Position numbers and translations under genes: made by a program
Source of the DNA: Micromonospora violae
Lineage (GTDB): Bacteria > Actinomycetota > Actinomycetes > Mycobacteriales > Micromonosporaceae
Assembly: GCF_004217135.1 (NCBI RefSeq)
Contig: NZ_SHKK01000001.1
Span: forward strand, 6,014,001-6,078,000
Length of the DNA: 64,000 nucleotides
Direction of reading: 5' to 3'
Part shown: one piece after another, positions 51,414 through 59,611 of the stretch
How the letters are laid out: every line of letters begins with the position of its first letter
Position numbering within the stretch: the first letter of the stretch is position 1
The notes under the pieces: generated by a model
What the model saw: the letters and a program-made list of their open reading frames with translations, nothing else
Told to the model about the DNA's origin: nothing
The model's database searches: none

Positions 51414-53774
51414 ATGTCCGAGACCTTGGCCGCAGACGGCGGCGGGCTTTCCCTTACCGGAAGCAATGTCACCTACGTCGTCATCGCCGCGGTTGTCGCG
51501 CTGGTGGCGCTCGGTTTCGCGGCCACCCTGACAAAAACGGTGCTGGCCGCTGGTAAGGGCACCGACAAAATGCAGGAGATCTCGGGGGCGGTCCAGGAGG
51601 GCGCCTCGGCCTACCTGCTCCGTCAATTCCGCACCCTGGCGATCTTCGTCGTCGTCGCCGTGGTGCTGCTCTTCCTGCTTCCGGTGCACGACACCGACGG
51701 CAACGAGCTCGCCGTGAAGATCGGCCGCTCACTCTTCTTCGTGGTGGGCGCCCTGTTCAGCGCGTTCATCGGCGGGGCGGGCATGTGGCTGGCCACACGG
51801 GCCAACCTGCGGGTAGCCGCCGCCGCACGGGAGCGAGCCGGTGGCCGCGAGGCGGCCATGAAGATCGCCTTCCGGACCGGCGGCGTCGTCGGCTTCCTCA
51901 CCGTCGGCCTCGGCCTCTTCGGTGCGGCGCTGGTCGTCCTCGTCTACCGGGGTGACGCGCCCACCGTGCTGGAGGGCTTCGGCTTCGGTGCCGCGCTGCT
52001 CGCGATGTTCATGCGGGTCGGCGGCGGCATCTTCACCAAGGCCGCCGACGTCGGCGCCGACCTGGTCGGCAAGGTCGAGCAGGGCATCCCCGAGGACGAC
52101 CCGCGCAACGCCGCCACCATCGCGGACAACGTGGGCGACAACGTCGGTGACTGCGCCGGCATGGCCGCCGACCTGTTCGAGTCGTACGCGGTCACGCTGG
52201 TCGCCGCGCTGATCCTCGGCCGTGCCGCCTTCGGTCAGGAAGGCCTGGTCTTCCCGCTGATCATCTCCACCATCGGCGTGTTGATCGCGATCGTCGGCGT
52301 CTTCATCACGCGGCTGCGCGCGTCCGACCGCAACGGCCTGACCGCGATCAACCGGGCGTTCTATCTCTCGGCGGTGCTCTCCGCGGTGCTGGTGGCGATC
52401 GCCGCCTACGCCTACCTGCCGGCGACCTTCGCCGAGCTGGACGGCGGCCTCGGCTTCACCGACCGTGACCCGCGGATCGTGGCCATCGGCGCGGTGGTGA
52501 TCGGCATCGTGCTGGCCGCCGCGATCCAGGCGCTGACCGGCTACTTCACCGAGACCAACCGGCGGCCGGTGCAGGACATCGGCAAGAGCTCGCAGACCGG
52601 CGCGGCGACCGTGATCCTCGCGGGTATCAGCATCGGTCTGGAGTCGGCGGTCTACTCGGCGCTGCTGATCGGCGCCGGCGTCTTCGGTGCCTTCCTCCTC
52701 GGCGGCAGCTCCATCACGCTGTCGCTGTTCGCGGTGGCGCTGGCCGGTACCGGCCTGCTCACCACGGTCGGCGTGATCGTCGCGATGGACACCTTCGGGC
52801 CGATCTCCGACAACGCCCAGGGCATCGCCGAGATGTCGGGCGACATCGACGAGCAGGGCGCCCGCACGCTGACCGAGCTGGACGCGGTCGGCAACACCAC
52901 CAAGGCGATCACCAAGGGCATCGCGATCGCCACGGCGGTACTCGCGGCGACCGCGTTGTTCGGCTCGTACACCGACACGCTCAGCACGGCGTACGCCAGC
53001 GCGGGTGTGCAGGATGTCGGCTCCGAGATCCTCAACTCGCTGAACGTGGCGAACCCGCGCAACCTGGTCGGCCTGATCATCGGTGCGGCGGTGGTCTTCC
53101 TCTTCTCCGGGCTGGCCATCAACGCGGTGTCCCGTTCGGCTGGTGCCGTGGTGATGGAGGTCCGTCGGCAGTTCCGTGAACTGCCCGGCATCATGGACGG
53201 CACGCAGCGCCCGGAGTACGGCAAGGTCGTCGACATCTGCACCCGGGACGCGCAGCGCGAGTTGATGACCCCCGGCCTGCTCGCCATCATGGCGCCGATC
53301 GCGGTCGGCTTCGGCCTCGGGCCCGGCGCGCTCGCGGCGTACCTGGCCGGTGCGATCGGTGCCGGCACCCTGATGGCGGTGTTCCTGTCCAACTCCGGTG
53401 GAGCCTGGGACAACGCCAAGAAGTTGGTCGAGGACGGCGCGTACGGCGGCAAGGGCTCCGAGGCGCACTCCGCCACGGTCATCGGCGACACCGTCGGCGA
53501 CCCGTTCAAGGACACCGCCGGCCCGGCGATCAACCCGCTGATCAAGGTGATGAACCTGGTCTCGCTGCTGATCGCGCCCGCCGTGGTGGCCTGGAGCGTC
53601 GGCGACGACCGCAATGTCGGCCTGCGGGTCGGCATCGCGCTGGTCGCGACGCTGGTCATCGTGGCGTCGGTGTTGTTCAGCAAGCGCAAGGGCATCGCGA
53701 TGTCCGACTCGGACGCTGATGGCAACACCGGCGCGGGCAGCGCCGATCACCGTCCGGAGACGGTCAACGCCTGA
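51414..53774 (+). CDS. hppA: Membrane-bound proton-translocating pyrophosphatase
   Basis: 786 aa, about 16 membrane helices. It couples hydrolysis of pyrophosphate to proton export. Substrate-binding motifs are DVGADLVGK (residues 212-220) with EDDPRNAATIADNVGDNVGD after it, and a C-terminal SNSGGAWDNAKK. K497 in GNTTKAITKG marks the potassium-independent class (alanine in potassium-dependent enzymes). CAGGAGG lies 7 bases before the ATG. A perfect 19-bp terminator follows. Confidence 0.96.
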   Translation: MSETLAADGGGLSLTGSNVTYVVIAAVVALVALGFAATLTKTVLAAGKGTDKMQEISGAVQEGASAYLLRQFRTLAIFVVVAVVLLFLLPVHDTDGNELAVKIGRSLFFVVGALFSAFIGGAGMWLATRANLRVAAAARERAGGREAAMKIAFRTGGVVGFLTVGLGLFGAALVVLVYRGDAPTVLEGFGFGAALLAMFMRVGGGIFTKAADVGADLVGKVEQGIPEDDPRNAATIADNVGDNVGDCAGMAADLFESYAVTLVAALILGRAAFGQEGLVFPLIISTIGVLIAIVGVFITRLRASDRNGLTAINRAFYLSAVLSAVLVAIAAYAYLPATFAELDGGLGFTDRDPRIVAIGAVVIGIVLAAAIQALTGYFTETNRRPVQDIGKSSQTGAATVILAGISIGLESAVYSALLIGAGVFGAFLLGGSSITLSLFAVALAGTGLLTTVGVIVAMDTFGPISDNAQGIAEMSGDIDEQGARTLTELDAVGNTTKAITKGIAIATAVLAATALFGSYTDTLSTAYASAGVQDVGSEILNSLNVANPRNLVGLIIGAAVVFLFSGLAINAVSRSAGAVVMEVRRQFRELPGIMDGTQRPEYGKVVDICTRDAQRELMTPGLLAIMAPIAVGFGLGPGALAAYLAGAIGAGTLMAVFLSNSGGAWDNAKKLVEDGAYGGKGSEAHSATVIGDTVGDPFKDTAGPAINPLIKVMNLVSLLIAPAVVAWSVGDDRNVGLRVGIALVATLVIVASVLFSKRKGIAMSDSDADGNTGAGSADHRPETVNA

Positions 53775-53786
53775 CCCAGGACCGAC

Positions 53787-53829
53787 CCGGGGTCCCCGGT
53801 CGACGTACCGCGTCGACCGGGGACCCCGG
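53787..53829 (+). terminator. Hairpin terminator of hppA
   Basis: A perfect 19-bp stem (53787-53805 with 53811-53829) with a 5-nt loop, 12 bases after the stop. Confidence 0.92.
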
Positions 53830-53864
53830 CCGTCCGGCCCGGTGCCACACCTGGCCAAAGGCCG

Positions 53865-53870
53865 TACGCT
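53865..53870 (+). promoter_or_regulatory. -10 box of leaderless type, lipoprotein gene
   Basis: TACGCT, 7 bases before the ATG at 53878; no ribosome binding site. Confidence 0.5.
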
Positions 53871-53877
53871 GCAACGC

Positions 53878-54417
53878 ATGCGTACGTGCCGGACGTCTGC
53901 CGCCGGAAAGCTCACGGTGGTCCTGGCCACGCTCGTCGTCCTGACCGGCTGCGGCGGAGGTCCCAGCCCACGGGCCTGGGCGGCCTCGGTCTGCGGCGCG
54001 CTCACCCCGTGGCGCTCCGAGATCAACAAGTTGACCAGCAGCACCGACGAGCAGATGACCGCGCAGACCACGCCGGCGCAGGCCAAGGAGAACCTGGTGC
54101 GGCTCTTTGGCGGGGCGGAGCAGGCCAGCGAGGCCGCCCGCCGCAAGGTGGAGCAGGCGGGCATCCCCGAGGCCGACAACGGCGAGGCCGTCTCCGCGGG
54201 TTTCCGCAGCTCACTGGGGAAGATGCGGGACGCCTACGGCCACGCCCGGGACACCATCGACGGCCTGAGCACCGGCGAGCCGACCGTCTTCTATGACGGC
54301 GTGCGGGCCGCGGTGGAGACCTTGAACCAGGAGTACGACGCCAGCGCGCTGGACACCAGCAAGCTCAACTCCGAGGAGTTGAAACAGGCATTCGACGAGG
54401 TGCCGGAGTGTCGCTGA
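53878..54417 (+). CDS. Hypothetical lipoprotein
   Basis: 179 aa with a signal peptide ending in lipobox L-T-G-C (C24). The mature part is predicted mostly helical and polar (SSTDEQMTAQTTPAQAKENL, AFDEVPECR at the end), with two further cysteines (VCGAL near 39 and the penultimate residue) that may form a disulfide. Probably attached to the outer membrane face. Function unknown. The end overlaps the next gene by 10 bases. Confidence 0.75.
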   Translation: MRTCRTSAAGKLTVVLATLVVLTGCGGGPSPRAWAASVCGALTPWRSEINKLTSSTDEQMTAQTTPAQAKENLVRLFGGAEQASEAARRKVEQAGIPEADNGEAVSAGFRSSLGKMRDAYGHARDTIDGLSTGEPTVFYDGVRAAVETLNQEYDASALDTSKLNSEELKQAFDEVPECR

Positions 54418-55247
54418 GTGGGTTCGGTGACACCGGGAAGGCGCAGCCGCCCCCGGCGCTGTTCCCCGCGCCCGAGCCCGACACGCCCACTCCGGTGCGA
54501 CGCCGCGGCGGCGCGCCACAGAACGAATCGCCCCAGAACGCCCCGACCCAGGGTGACCGCCAACTTGTCTTCTTCGGTGCGGACGCGGCCGAACCGACCG
54601 TCGCCGACCTCGCCGGGCTGCTCGCCGGGCCCGGCGAGGTGGTCCGGATGGGCGGGACGGCCCGGCTCTCGGTGCAGGTGGACGCTGCCTGGCGGGTGCA
54701 CGTGCTCGTCGCCGAGTTGGCGTCGCGCGGGCTCGCGGCGAGCTGGGAGCCGACCGAGGGCGAGCGACACACCGTTCGTACGTCGTACACCCGGATCTTG
54801 AAGCCGCTCGCGGCCGCCTGGCTGCACGGTTCGGCAAAACGCCCGCCGGCGGCCTTCCACCTGACCGGCCGGCGGTTGCGGCTGTGGCTCGCCGCCGCCG
54901 GGACGCCGGAACCGCCCGACTGCTTCCTGCTCCGGCTGGGCGCCGACGACCAGCAGTGTTGGGAGCCGATCGGGGTAGCGCTCGCCGCAGCCGGGCTGAC
55001 CGGAAAGCTCCTCAGTCCAGACGAGGGCGGCCCGGCGTACCGAATCACCGGCCGCCGCCGACTGGCCCGCCTAGCCGAGCTGGTAGGCGCCCCACCCCCC
55101 ACCGCCCCACCCCCCACCGCCCCTCCCTCCACCACCCCTCCCCCCACCACCCCTCCCCTCACCGCACCCCTCACCGGGTCGATCATGGAGTTGTGGTGGG
55201 GGATGTTTCGCTCTTCCGGGTTCAAAACGCCCACCATAAGTCCATGA
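54408..55247 (+). CDS. Hypothetical protein with repeat-derived C-terminus
   Basis: 279 aa. A disordered N-terminus (1-50, Pro/Arg-rich) is followed by a folded domain (about 50-225) that ends near RRLARLAELVGAP. Then comes a Pro/Thr tract (PPPTAPPPTAPP-like) and a tail, GSIMELWWGMFRSSG, encoded by the left C-rich flank and left arm of repeat A copy 3. The stop lies in the repeat's right arm. The tail is probably not conserved in orthologues. GTG start overlaps the upstream gene. Confidence 0.7.
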   Translation: MSLSGFGDTGKAQPPPALFPAPEPDTPTPVRRRGGAPQNESPQNAPTQGDRQLVFFGADAAEPTVADLAGLLAGPGEVVRMGGTARLSVQVDAAWRVHVLVAELASRGLAASWEPTEGERHTVRTSYTRILKPLAAAWLHGSAKRPPAAFHLTGRRLRLWLAAAGTPEPPDCFLLRLGADDQQCWEPIGVALAAAGLTGKLLSPDEGGPAYRITGRRRLARLAELVGAPPPTAPPPTAPPSTTPPPTTPPLTAPLTGSIMELWWGMFRSSGFKTPTISP

Positions 55248-55252
55248 TCGAC
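55178..55252. repeat. Palindromic repeat family A, copy 3
   Basis: Arms 55178-55198 and 55232-55252, 33-nt centre, total 75 bp. The left flank is C-rich (55088-55177, coding for Pro/Thr) and the right flank G-rich (55253-55325). It overlaps the end of the preceding gene. Confidence 0.9.
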
Positions 55253-55587
55253 GGGGTGGGTGGTGGGGCGCGGGCAGCGGGTGGGGCGCGGGGGCGGGTG
55301 TCTGGTGGCGGACAGATGGCGGGTTGATCCAGGCGGAAAACGGGCGGGTCGGACCTCGGCCGTGGGTCCGCCATCGTCACAGTGACCCGCTTCGAGCCCT
55401 ACCCACGGTGTACGGTGGCGCCGTCCGGCAGTGCCGAGCGCGTCGAAGCGGTTTGCGGCCCGCGAAACCCGAAACGCGGGCGGCGCGTTACGTTGGACAT
55501 CCGGACCGCCGGTGCGACGGCGGGGTCGAAAGCGGTCGCTGTCCGGGCGCCGGCAGGCCACGAGCAGGAGTGAGGTCGGGGAGAGAC
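55253..55587 (+). promoter_or_regulatory. Upstream region of topA
   Basis: 335 bp without a supported gene: a G-rich flank of repeat A first, then sequence with CTACCCACGGTGTACGGTGG near 55400 that may hold the topA promoter. No clear operator is seen. Confidence 0.4.
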
Positions 55588-58437
55588 GTGCCGAGCAACG
55601 CTGGAACCACCCGTCTGGTCATCGTCGAGTCACCGGCGAAGGCCAAGACGATCTCGGGCTACCTCGGCCCGGGGTACGTCGTGGAGGCCAGCTTCGGTCA
55701 CGTCCGCGACCTGCCGCGCAACGCCGCCGACGTGCCGGCCAAGTACAAGGGCGAGCCCTGGGCCCGGCTCGGGGTGGACGTCGACAACGGCTTCCACGCG
55801 CTCTACGTCGTCTCGGCCGACCGCAAGCAGCAGATCAGCAAGCTGGTGAAGCTGGCCAAGGAGGTCGACGAGATCCTCCTGGCGACGGATGAGGACCGCG
55901 AGGGCGAGGCGATCGCCTGGCACCTGGTCGAGACGCTCAAGCCCAAGGTCCCGGTCAAGCGGATGGTCTTCCACGAGATCACCAAGCCGGCGATCCAGGC
56001 GGCGGTGGCCAACCCCCGGGAGATCGACCGGGACCTGGTCGACGCCCAGGAGGCGCGCCGGATCCTCGACCGGCTCTACGGCTACGAGGTCTCCCCGGTG
56101 CTGTGGAAGAAGGTCATGCCGCGGCTCTCGGCCGGCCGGGTGCAGTCCGTGGCGACCCGGATCGTGGTCGAGCGCGAGCGGCAGCGGATGGCCTTCCGCA
56201 CCGCCGAATACTGGGACATCTTGGCCACCCTCGCCGTGGCCAACGCCGGTGAGGGTCCGCGAAACTTCAACGCCACCCTGATCGCCCTGAACGGCGACCG
56301 GATCGCCACCGGTAAGGACTTCGAGCCCACCACCGGTCGGGTCAAGGCCGGTGCTGGCGTCGTACACCTCGACGAGAGCGGGGCCCGGGGCCTCGCGGCC
56401 CGCCTCGACGGGCGGCCGTTCACCGTCACCCGGGTCGAGGAGAAGCCCTACCGCCGTCGCCCGTACGCGCCGTTCATCACCTCGACCCTCCAGCAGGAGG
56501 CGGCCCGCAAGCTGCGCCTGTCCTCGCAGCAGACGATGCGCACCGCGCAGCGGCTGTACGAGAACGGCTACATCACCTATATGCGTACCGACTCGGTCAA
56601 CCTGTCGGAGACCGCCATCTCGGCGGCGCGGCGTCAGATCGTCGAGCTCTACGGTGAGCGCAGCGTTCCGCCGGAGCCGCGCCGCTACACCGGCAAGGTG
56701 AAGAACGCGCAGGAGGCGCACGAGGCGATCCGCCCGGCGGGGGACAACTTCCGTACCCCGGGCGAGGTGGCCAAGGAACTGTCCGCCGAGGAGTTCAAGC
56801 TCTACGAGCTGATCTGGCGGCGCACTATCGCCTCGCAGATGACCGACGCGGTCGGCTCCAGCGTGTCGGTGCGCATCCGGGCCGTCTCTACCTCCCAGGA
56901 GGAAGCCGACTTCGGCGCGACCGGTAAGACCATCACCGACCCGGGCTTCCTGCGCGCGTACGTCGAGTCCAGCGACGACGAGAACGCCGAGGCCGAGGAC
57001 GCGGAGCGTCGGCTGCCCACCCTGGTCAAGGACCAGCCGCTGACCGCCGACGAGCTGGCCGCGCAGGGCCACCACACCCAGCCGCCGTCGCGCTACACCG
57101 AAGCGTCGCTGGTCAAGGCCCTGGAGGAGCTGGGCATCGGCCGGCCGTCCACCTACGCCTCGATCATGCAGACAATCCAGGACCGGGGGTACGTCACCAA
57201 GCGCGGCCAGGCGATGATCCCCACCTTCCTGGCGTTCGCGGTGATCGGGTTGATGGAGCGGCACTACCCGCGCCTGATCGACTACGACTTCACCGCCACT
57301 ATGGAGAACGAGCTGGACGAGATCGCCGGCGGTGACCACGCCGCTGTCGACTTCCTCACCGCGTTCTACTTCGGCAGCGCCAACGGTGCCGGCGACCAGG
57401 ACATCGCCCGTTCCGGCGGGCTCAAGAAGCTGGTCACCGAGAACCTCAGCGACATCGACGCCCGCAGCGTCAACTCCATCCCGCTCTTCACCGACGACGA
57501 CGGTCGCGAGGTCGTGGTACGGGTCGGCCGGTACGGGCCGTACCTGCAACGGGAGCTGCCCGGCGGCGAGCAGCCGGCACCGGCCGAGGGCGAGGAGGGC
57601 GGTGCCCAGGGTGACCGGGCGCCGATCCCCGAGGGCCTGGCCCCGGACGAGCTGACCCCGGAGAAGGTGCACGAGCTGTTCCTCGGCGGCAGCGGTGAGC
57701 GCAAGCTCGGCGACGACCCGGCCACCGGCGAGCCGATCGTGCTCAAGTCCGGCCGGTTCGGCCCGTACGTGTCCAGTGGCGAGCGGAAGTCGTCGCTGCT
57801 GCGTACGCAGACCCCGGACTCGCTGACCCTGGAGGAGGCGCTCAAGCTGCTCAGCCTTCCCCGGCTGATCGGTGTCGCGCCGGACGGCGTCGAGGTCTTC
57901 GCCAACAACGGCCGCTACGGCCCGTACGTCAAGCGGGGCGAGGAGTTCCGTTCGCTCGAGTCCGAGGACCAGATGTTCACGGTCGGTCTGGATGAGGCGC
58001 TGGCTCTGCTGGCCGCCCCGAAGACCCGTGGGCGGCGGGCGGCGGCCCCGCCGTTGCGCGAGATGGGCGTGGACCCGGCGACCGAGAAGCCGTTGGTGAT
58101 CAAGGACGGCCGGTTCGGCCCGTACGTGACCGACGGGGAGTTCAACGCGTCGCTGCGGCGCGGGCAGACGCCGGAGGCGTTGAGCCTCGAGGAAGCGTCC
58201 GAGATGCTGGCCGAGAAGCGGGCGAAGGGTCCGGCGCCGCGGAAGAAGGCGGCGGCGAAGAAGGCGCCCGCGAAGAAGGCCACGGCCGCCAAGAAGGCCA
58301 CGGCCACGAAGAAGACGGCGGCCGCCAGCAAGTCCACAGCTGCGAAGAAGACCACGACGGCGAAGGCCACCACTGCGGCGAAGAAGGCCCCGGCCAAGAA
58401 GGCCGCCCCGCGCAAGGCCGCCACCAGCACGGAGTAG
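55588..58437 (+). CDS. topA: DNA topoisomerase I
   Basis: 949 aa type IA topoisomerase that relaxes negative supercoils. Toprim motif VIVESPAKAKTI (E14) with D101-x-D103-x-E105 (ATDEDREGEA), and catalytic Y331 in GYITYMRTDS. C-terminal repeats of the actinobacterial type follow (GRYGPYVKRGE, GRFGPYVTDGE), without zinc fingers. The last ~70 residues are a Lys/Ala tail (KKAPAKKATAAKK), which aids processivity in mycobacteria and Streptomyces. GTG has GGGGAG upstream. Confidence 0.97.
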   Translation: MPSNAGTTRLVIVESPAKAKTISGYLGPGYVVEASFGHVRDLPRNAADVPAKYKGEPWARLGVDVDNGFHALYVVSADRKQQISKLVKLAKEVDEILLATDEDREGEAIAWHLVETLKPKVPVKRMVFHEITKPAIQAAVANPREIDRDLVDAQEARRILDRLYGYEVSPVLWKKVMPRLSAGRVQSVATRIVVERERQRMAFRTAEYWDILATLAVANAGEGPRNFNATLIALNGDRIATGKDFEPTTGRVKAGAGVVHLDESGARGLAARLDGRPFTVTRVEEKPYRRRPYAPFITSTLQQEAARKLRLSSQQTMRTAQRLYENGYITYMRTDSVNLSETAISAARRQIVELYGERSVPPEPRRYTGKVKNAQEAHEAIRPAGDNFRTPGEVAKELSAEEFKLYELIWRRTIASQMTDAVGSSVSVRIRAVSTSQEEADFGATGKTITDPGFLRAYVESSDDENAEAEDAERRLPTLVKDQPLTADELAAQGHHTQPPSRYTEASLVKALEELGIGRPSTYASIMQTIQDRGYVTKRGQAMIPTFLAFAVIGLMERHYPRLIDYDFTATMENELDEIAGGDHAAVDFLTAFYFGSANGAGDQDIARSGGLKKLVTENLSDIDARSVNSIPLFTDDDGREVVVRVGRYGPYLQRELPGGEQPAPAEGEEGGAQGDRAPIPEGLAPDELTPEKVHELFLGGSGERKLGDDPATGEPIVLKSGRFGPYVSSGERKSSLLRTQTPDSLTLEEALKLLSLPRLIGVAPDGVEVFANNGRYGPYVKRGEEFRSLESEDQMFTVGLDEALALLAAPKTRGRRAAAPPLREMGVDPATEKPLVIKDGRFGPYVTDGEFNASLRRGQTPEALSLEEASEMLAEKRAKGPAPRKKAAAKKAPAKKATAAKKATATKKTAAASKSTAAKKTTTAKATTAAKKAPAKKAAPRKAATSTE

Positions 58438-58447
58438 ACCGGATCTG

Positions 58448-58499
58448 CGAGATCTTGGAAGGAATCCGCCCCTCCAAGGGCACTTTCTCTCCAAGATCT
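58448..58499. repeat. Palindromic repeat family C, copy 1
   Basis: 52 bp starting exactly 10 bases after the topA stop. The outer stem GCGAGATCTTGGA pairs with TCCAAGATCTCGC (58447-58459, 58490-58502). Identical at 45 of 52 positions, without gaps, to the reverse complement of copy 2. Confidence 0.9.
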
Positions 58500-58554
58500 C
58501 GCCGTTGTCCACAGGGGCAGCGTGCGGTGTCGGTGATCGGGAGACTTGAGTGTC

Positions 58555-59520
58555 ATGAGTCTCCGGAGGGGGTCGTCCCTGGCTGCCTGGGGTCGGCGGC
58601 TGCCTGGTGATGACGCGGACGAGCTGACCTGGCTGCTCTTCCACCAAGAGGACGTGTTGAGCCTCGACCAGGCGAGACGGCACCTGTCGACCAAGGCCAT
58701 TCGGCATCGTGTGGCGACCGGGAGGTGGCGCCAGATGCACCGAGCCGTGTTCGTCGCTCACAACGGGCCGGTCAGTGCCGGTCAGCTCCGGTGGGCAGCC
58801 ATCCTCGCCGCAGGTCCGCAGGCGGTCCTCGGTGGTCTGACCGCGGCACAGGCTGGAGGGCTCCGGGGATTTCCGGGTCGACCGGTGCACGTGCTACTTC
58901 CGGCCGCCTGCCGACGCGGATCGCTGCCACCGGGTGCGCTGGTGCACCGGACCGTCACGCTGACCGACCGAGATGTGCTGGCCGTCGGGCAACCCCGGCG
59001 GACCCTGCCGGCTCGGTCGATCGTGGATGCAGCCCAGTGGGCCAGCGGTGATCAGGAGGCGCGGGCGATCATCGCCGCTGCATTCCAACAACGGCTTGTG
59101 GCTGCCGATGACCTGCACCAGGTCGTCAACCGGCTGCCCCGGGCCCACCGTCGCCAGCTGATCCTGGCCACGGCTGCGGACGCCGCAGGGGGCTCGCACT
59201 CGTTGGCGGAGCTGGACTTCCTGGGCCTGATCCGTCGCGCCGGACTACCCGAACCGACGCGGCAGAAGGTCCGCCATGACTCGGCCGGGCGGCGTCGGCA
59301 CCTGGACGCCTACTTCGAGCAGTGGGGGGTGCACGTCGACATCGACGGTGGACAGCACCTCGATCCGCGGGCCTGGTGGGCGGACATGCGTCGCCAGAAC
59401 GCGCTCTGGGTCGACGGTGACCGCCTGCTGCGCTTCCCGGCCTGGGCTATCCGTGCCAAACCGGACGAGATCATCACCCAACTTCGCGCCGCTCTCCAAG
59501 CCGCGGGCTGGCCAGGCTAG
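58555..59520 (+). CDS. AbiEi/DUF559-like nuclease-fold protein
   Basis: 321 aa. The N-terminal part (about 20-110) resembles the winged-helix region of AbiEi-type antitoxin-like proteins (DVLSLDQARRHLSTKAIRHRV, RWRQMHRAVFVAH). The C-terminal part (about 215-320) has the Vsr/DUF559 PD-(D/E)XK-like pattern: SLAELDF, RRHLDAYF, VHVDIDGGQH and WADMRRQNALWVDGDRLLRF. Common in actinobacteria, function unknown; DNA cleavage is not shown. Bracketed by inverted repeat C copies. Confidence 0.75.
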   Translation: MSLRRGSSLAAWGRRLPGDDADELTWLLFHQEDVLSLDQARRHLSTKAIRHRVATGRWRQMHRAVFVAHNGPVSAGQLRWAAILAAGPQAVLGGLTAAQAGGLRGFPGRPVHVLLPAACRRGSLPPGALVHRTVTLTDRDVLAVGQPRRTLPARSIVDAAQWASGDQEARAIIAAAFQQRLVAADDLHQVVNRLPRAHRRQLILATAADAAGGSHSLAELDFLGLIRRAGLPEPTRQKVRHDSAGRRRHLDAYFEQWGVHVDIDGGQHLDPRAWWADMRRQNALWVDGDRLLRFPAWAIRAKPDEIITQLRAALQAAGWPG

Positions 59521-59530
59521 CCAAATCCGT

Positions 59531-59582
59531 AGACCTTGGAAGCGAAGTGCCCCTGGAGGGGCGGTTTCCTTCCAAGATCTCG
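59531..59582. repeat. Palindromic repeat family C, copy 2 (inverted)
   Basis: Starts exactly 10 bases after the stop of the nuclease-like gene. The outer stem is AGACCTTGGAAG with CTTCCAAGATCT (one mismatch) and the inner stem GCCCC/GGGGC. Opposite orientation to copy 1. Also lies between two convergent genes and may act as a terminator. Confidence 0.9.
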
Positions 59583-59611
59583 AGAATGCGCGCCGGTGCG
59601 CGGTGGTCAAG

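Noticed and set aside
55088..55177. C-rich tract considered as a sequencing artefact or frameshift.
   Set aside because: The same C-rich/G-rich flanking pattern occurs at all three family A copies, so it is a feature of the element context.
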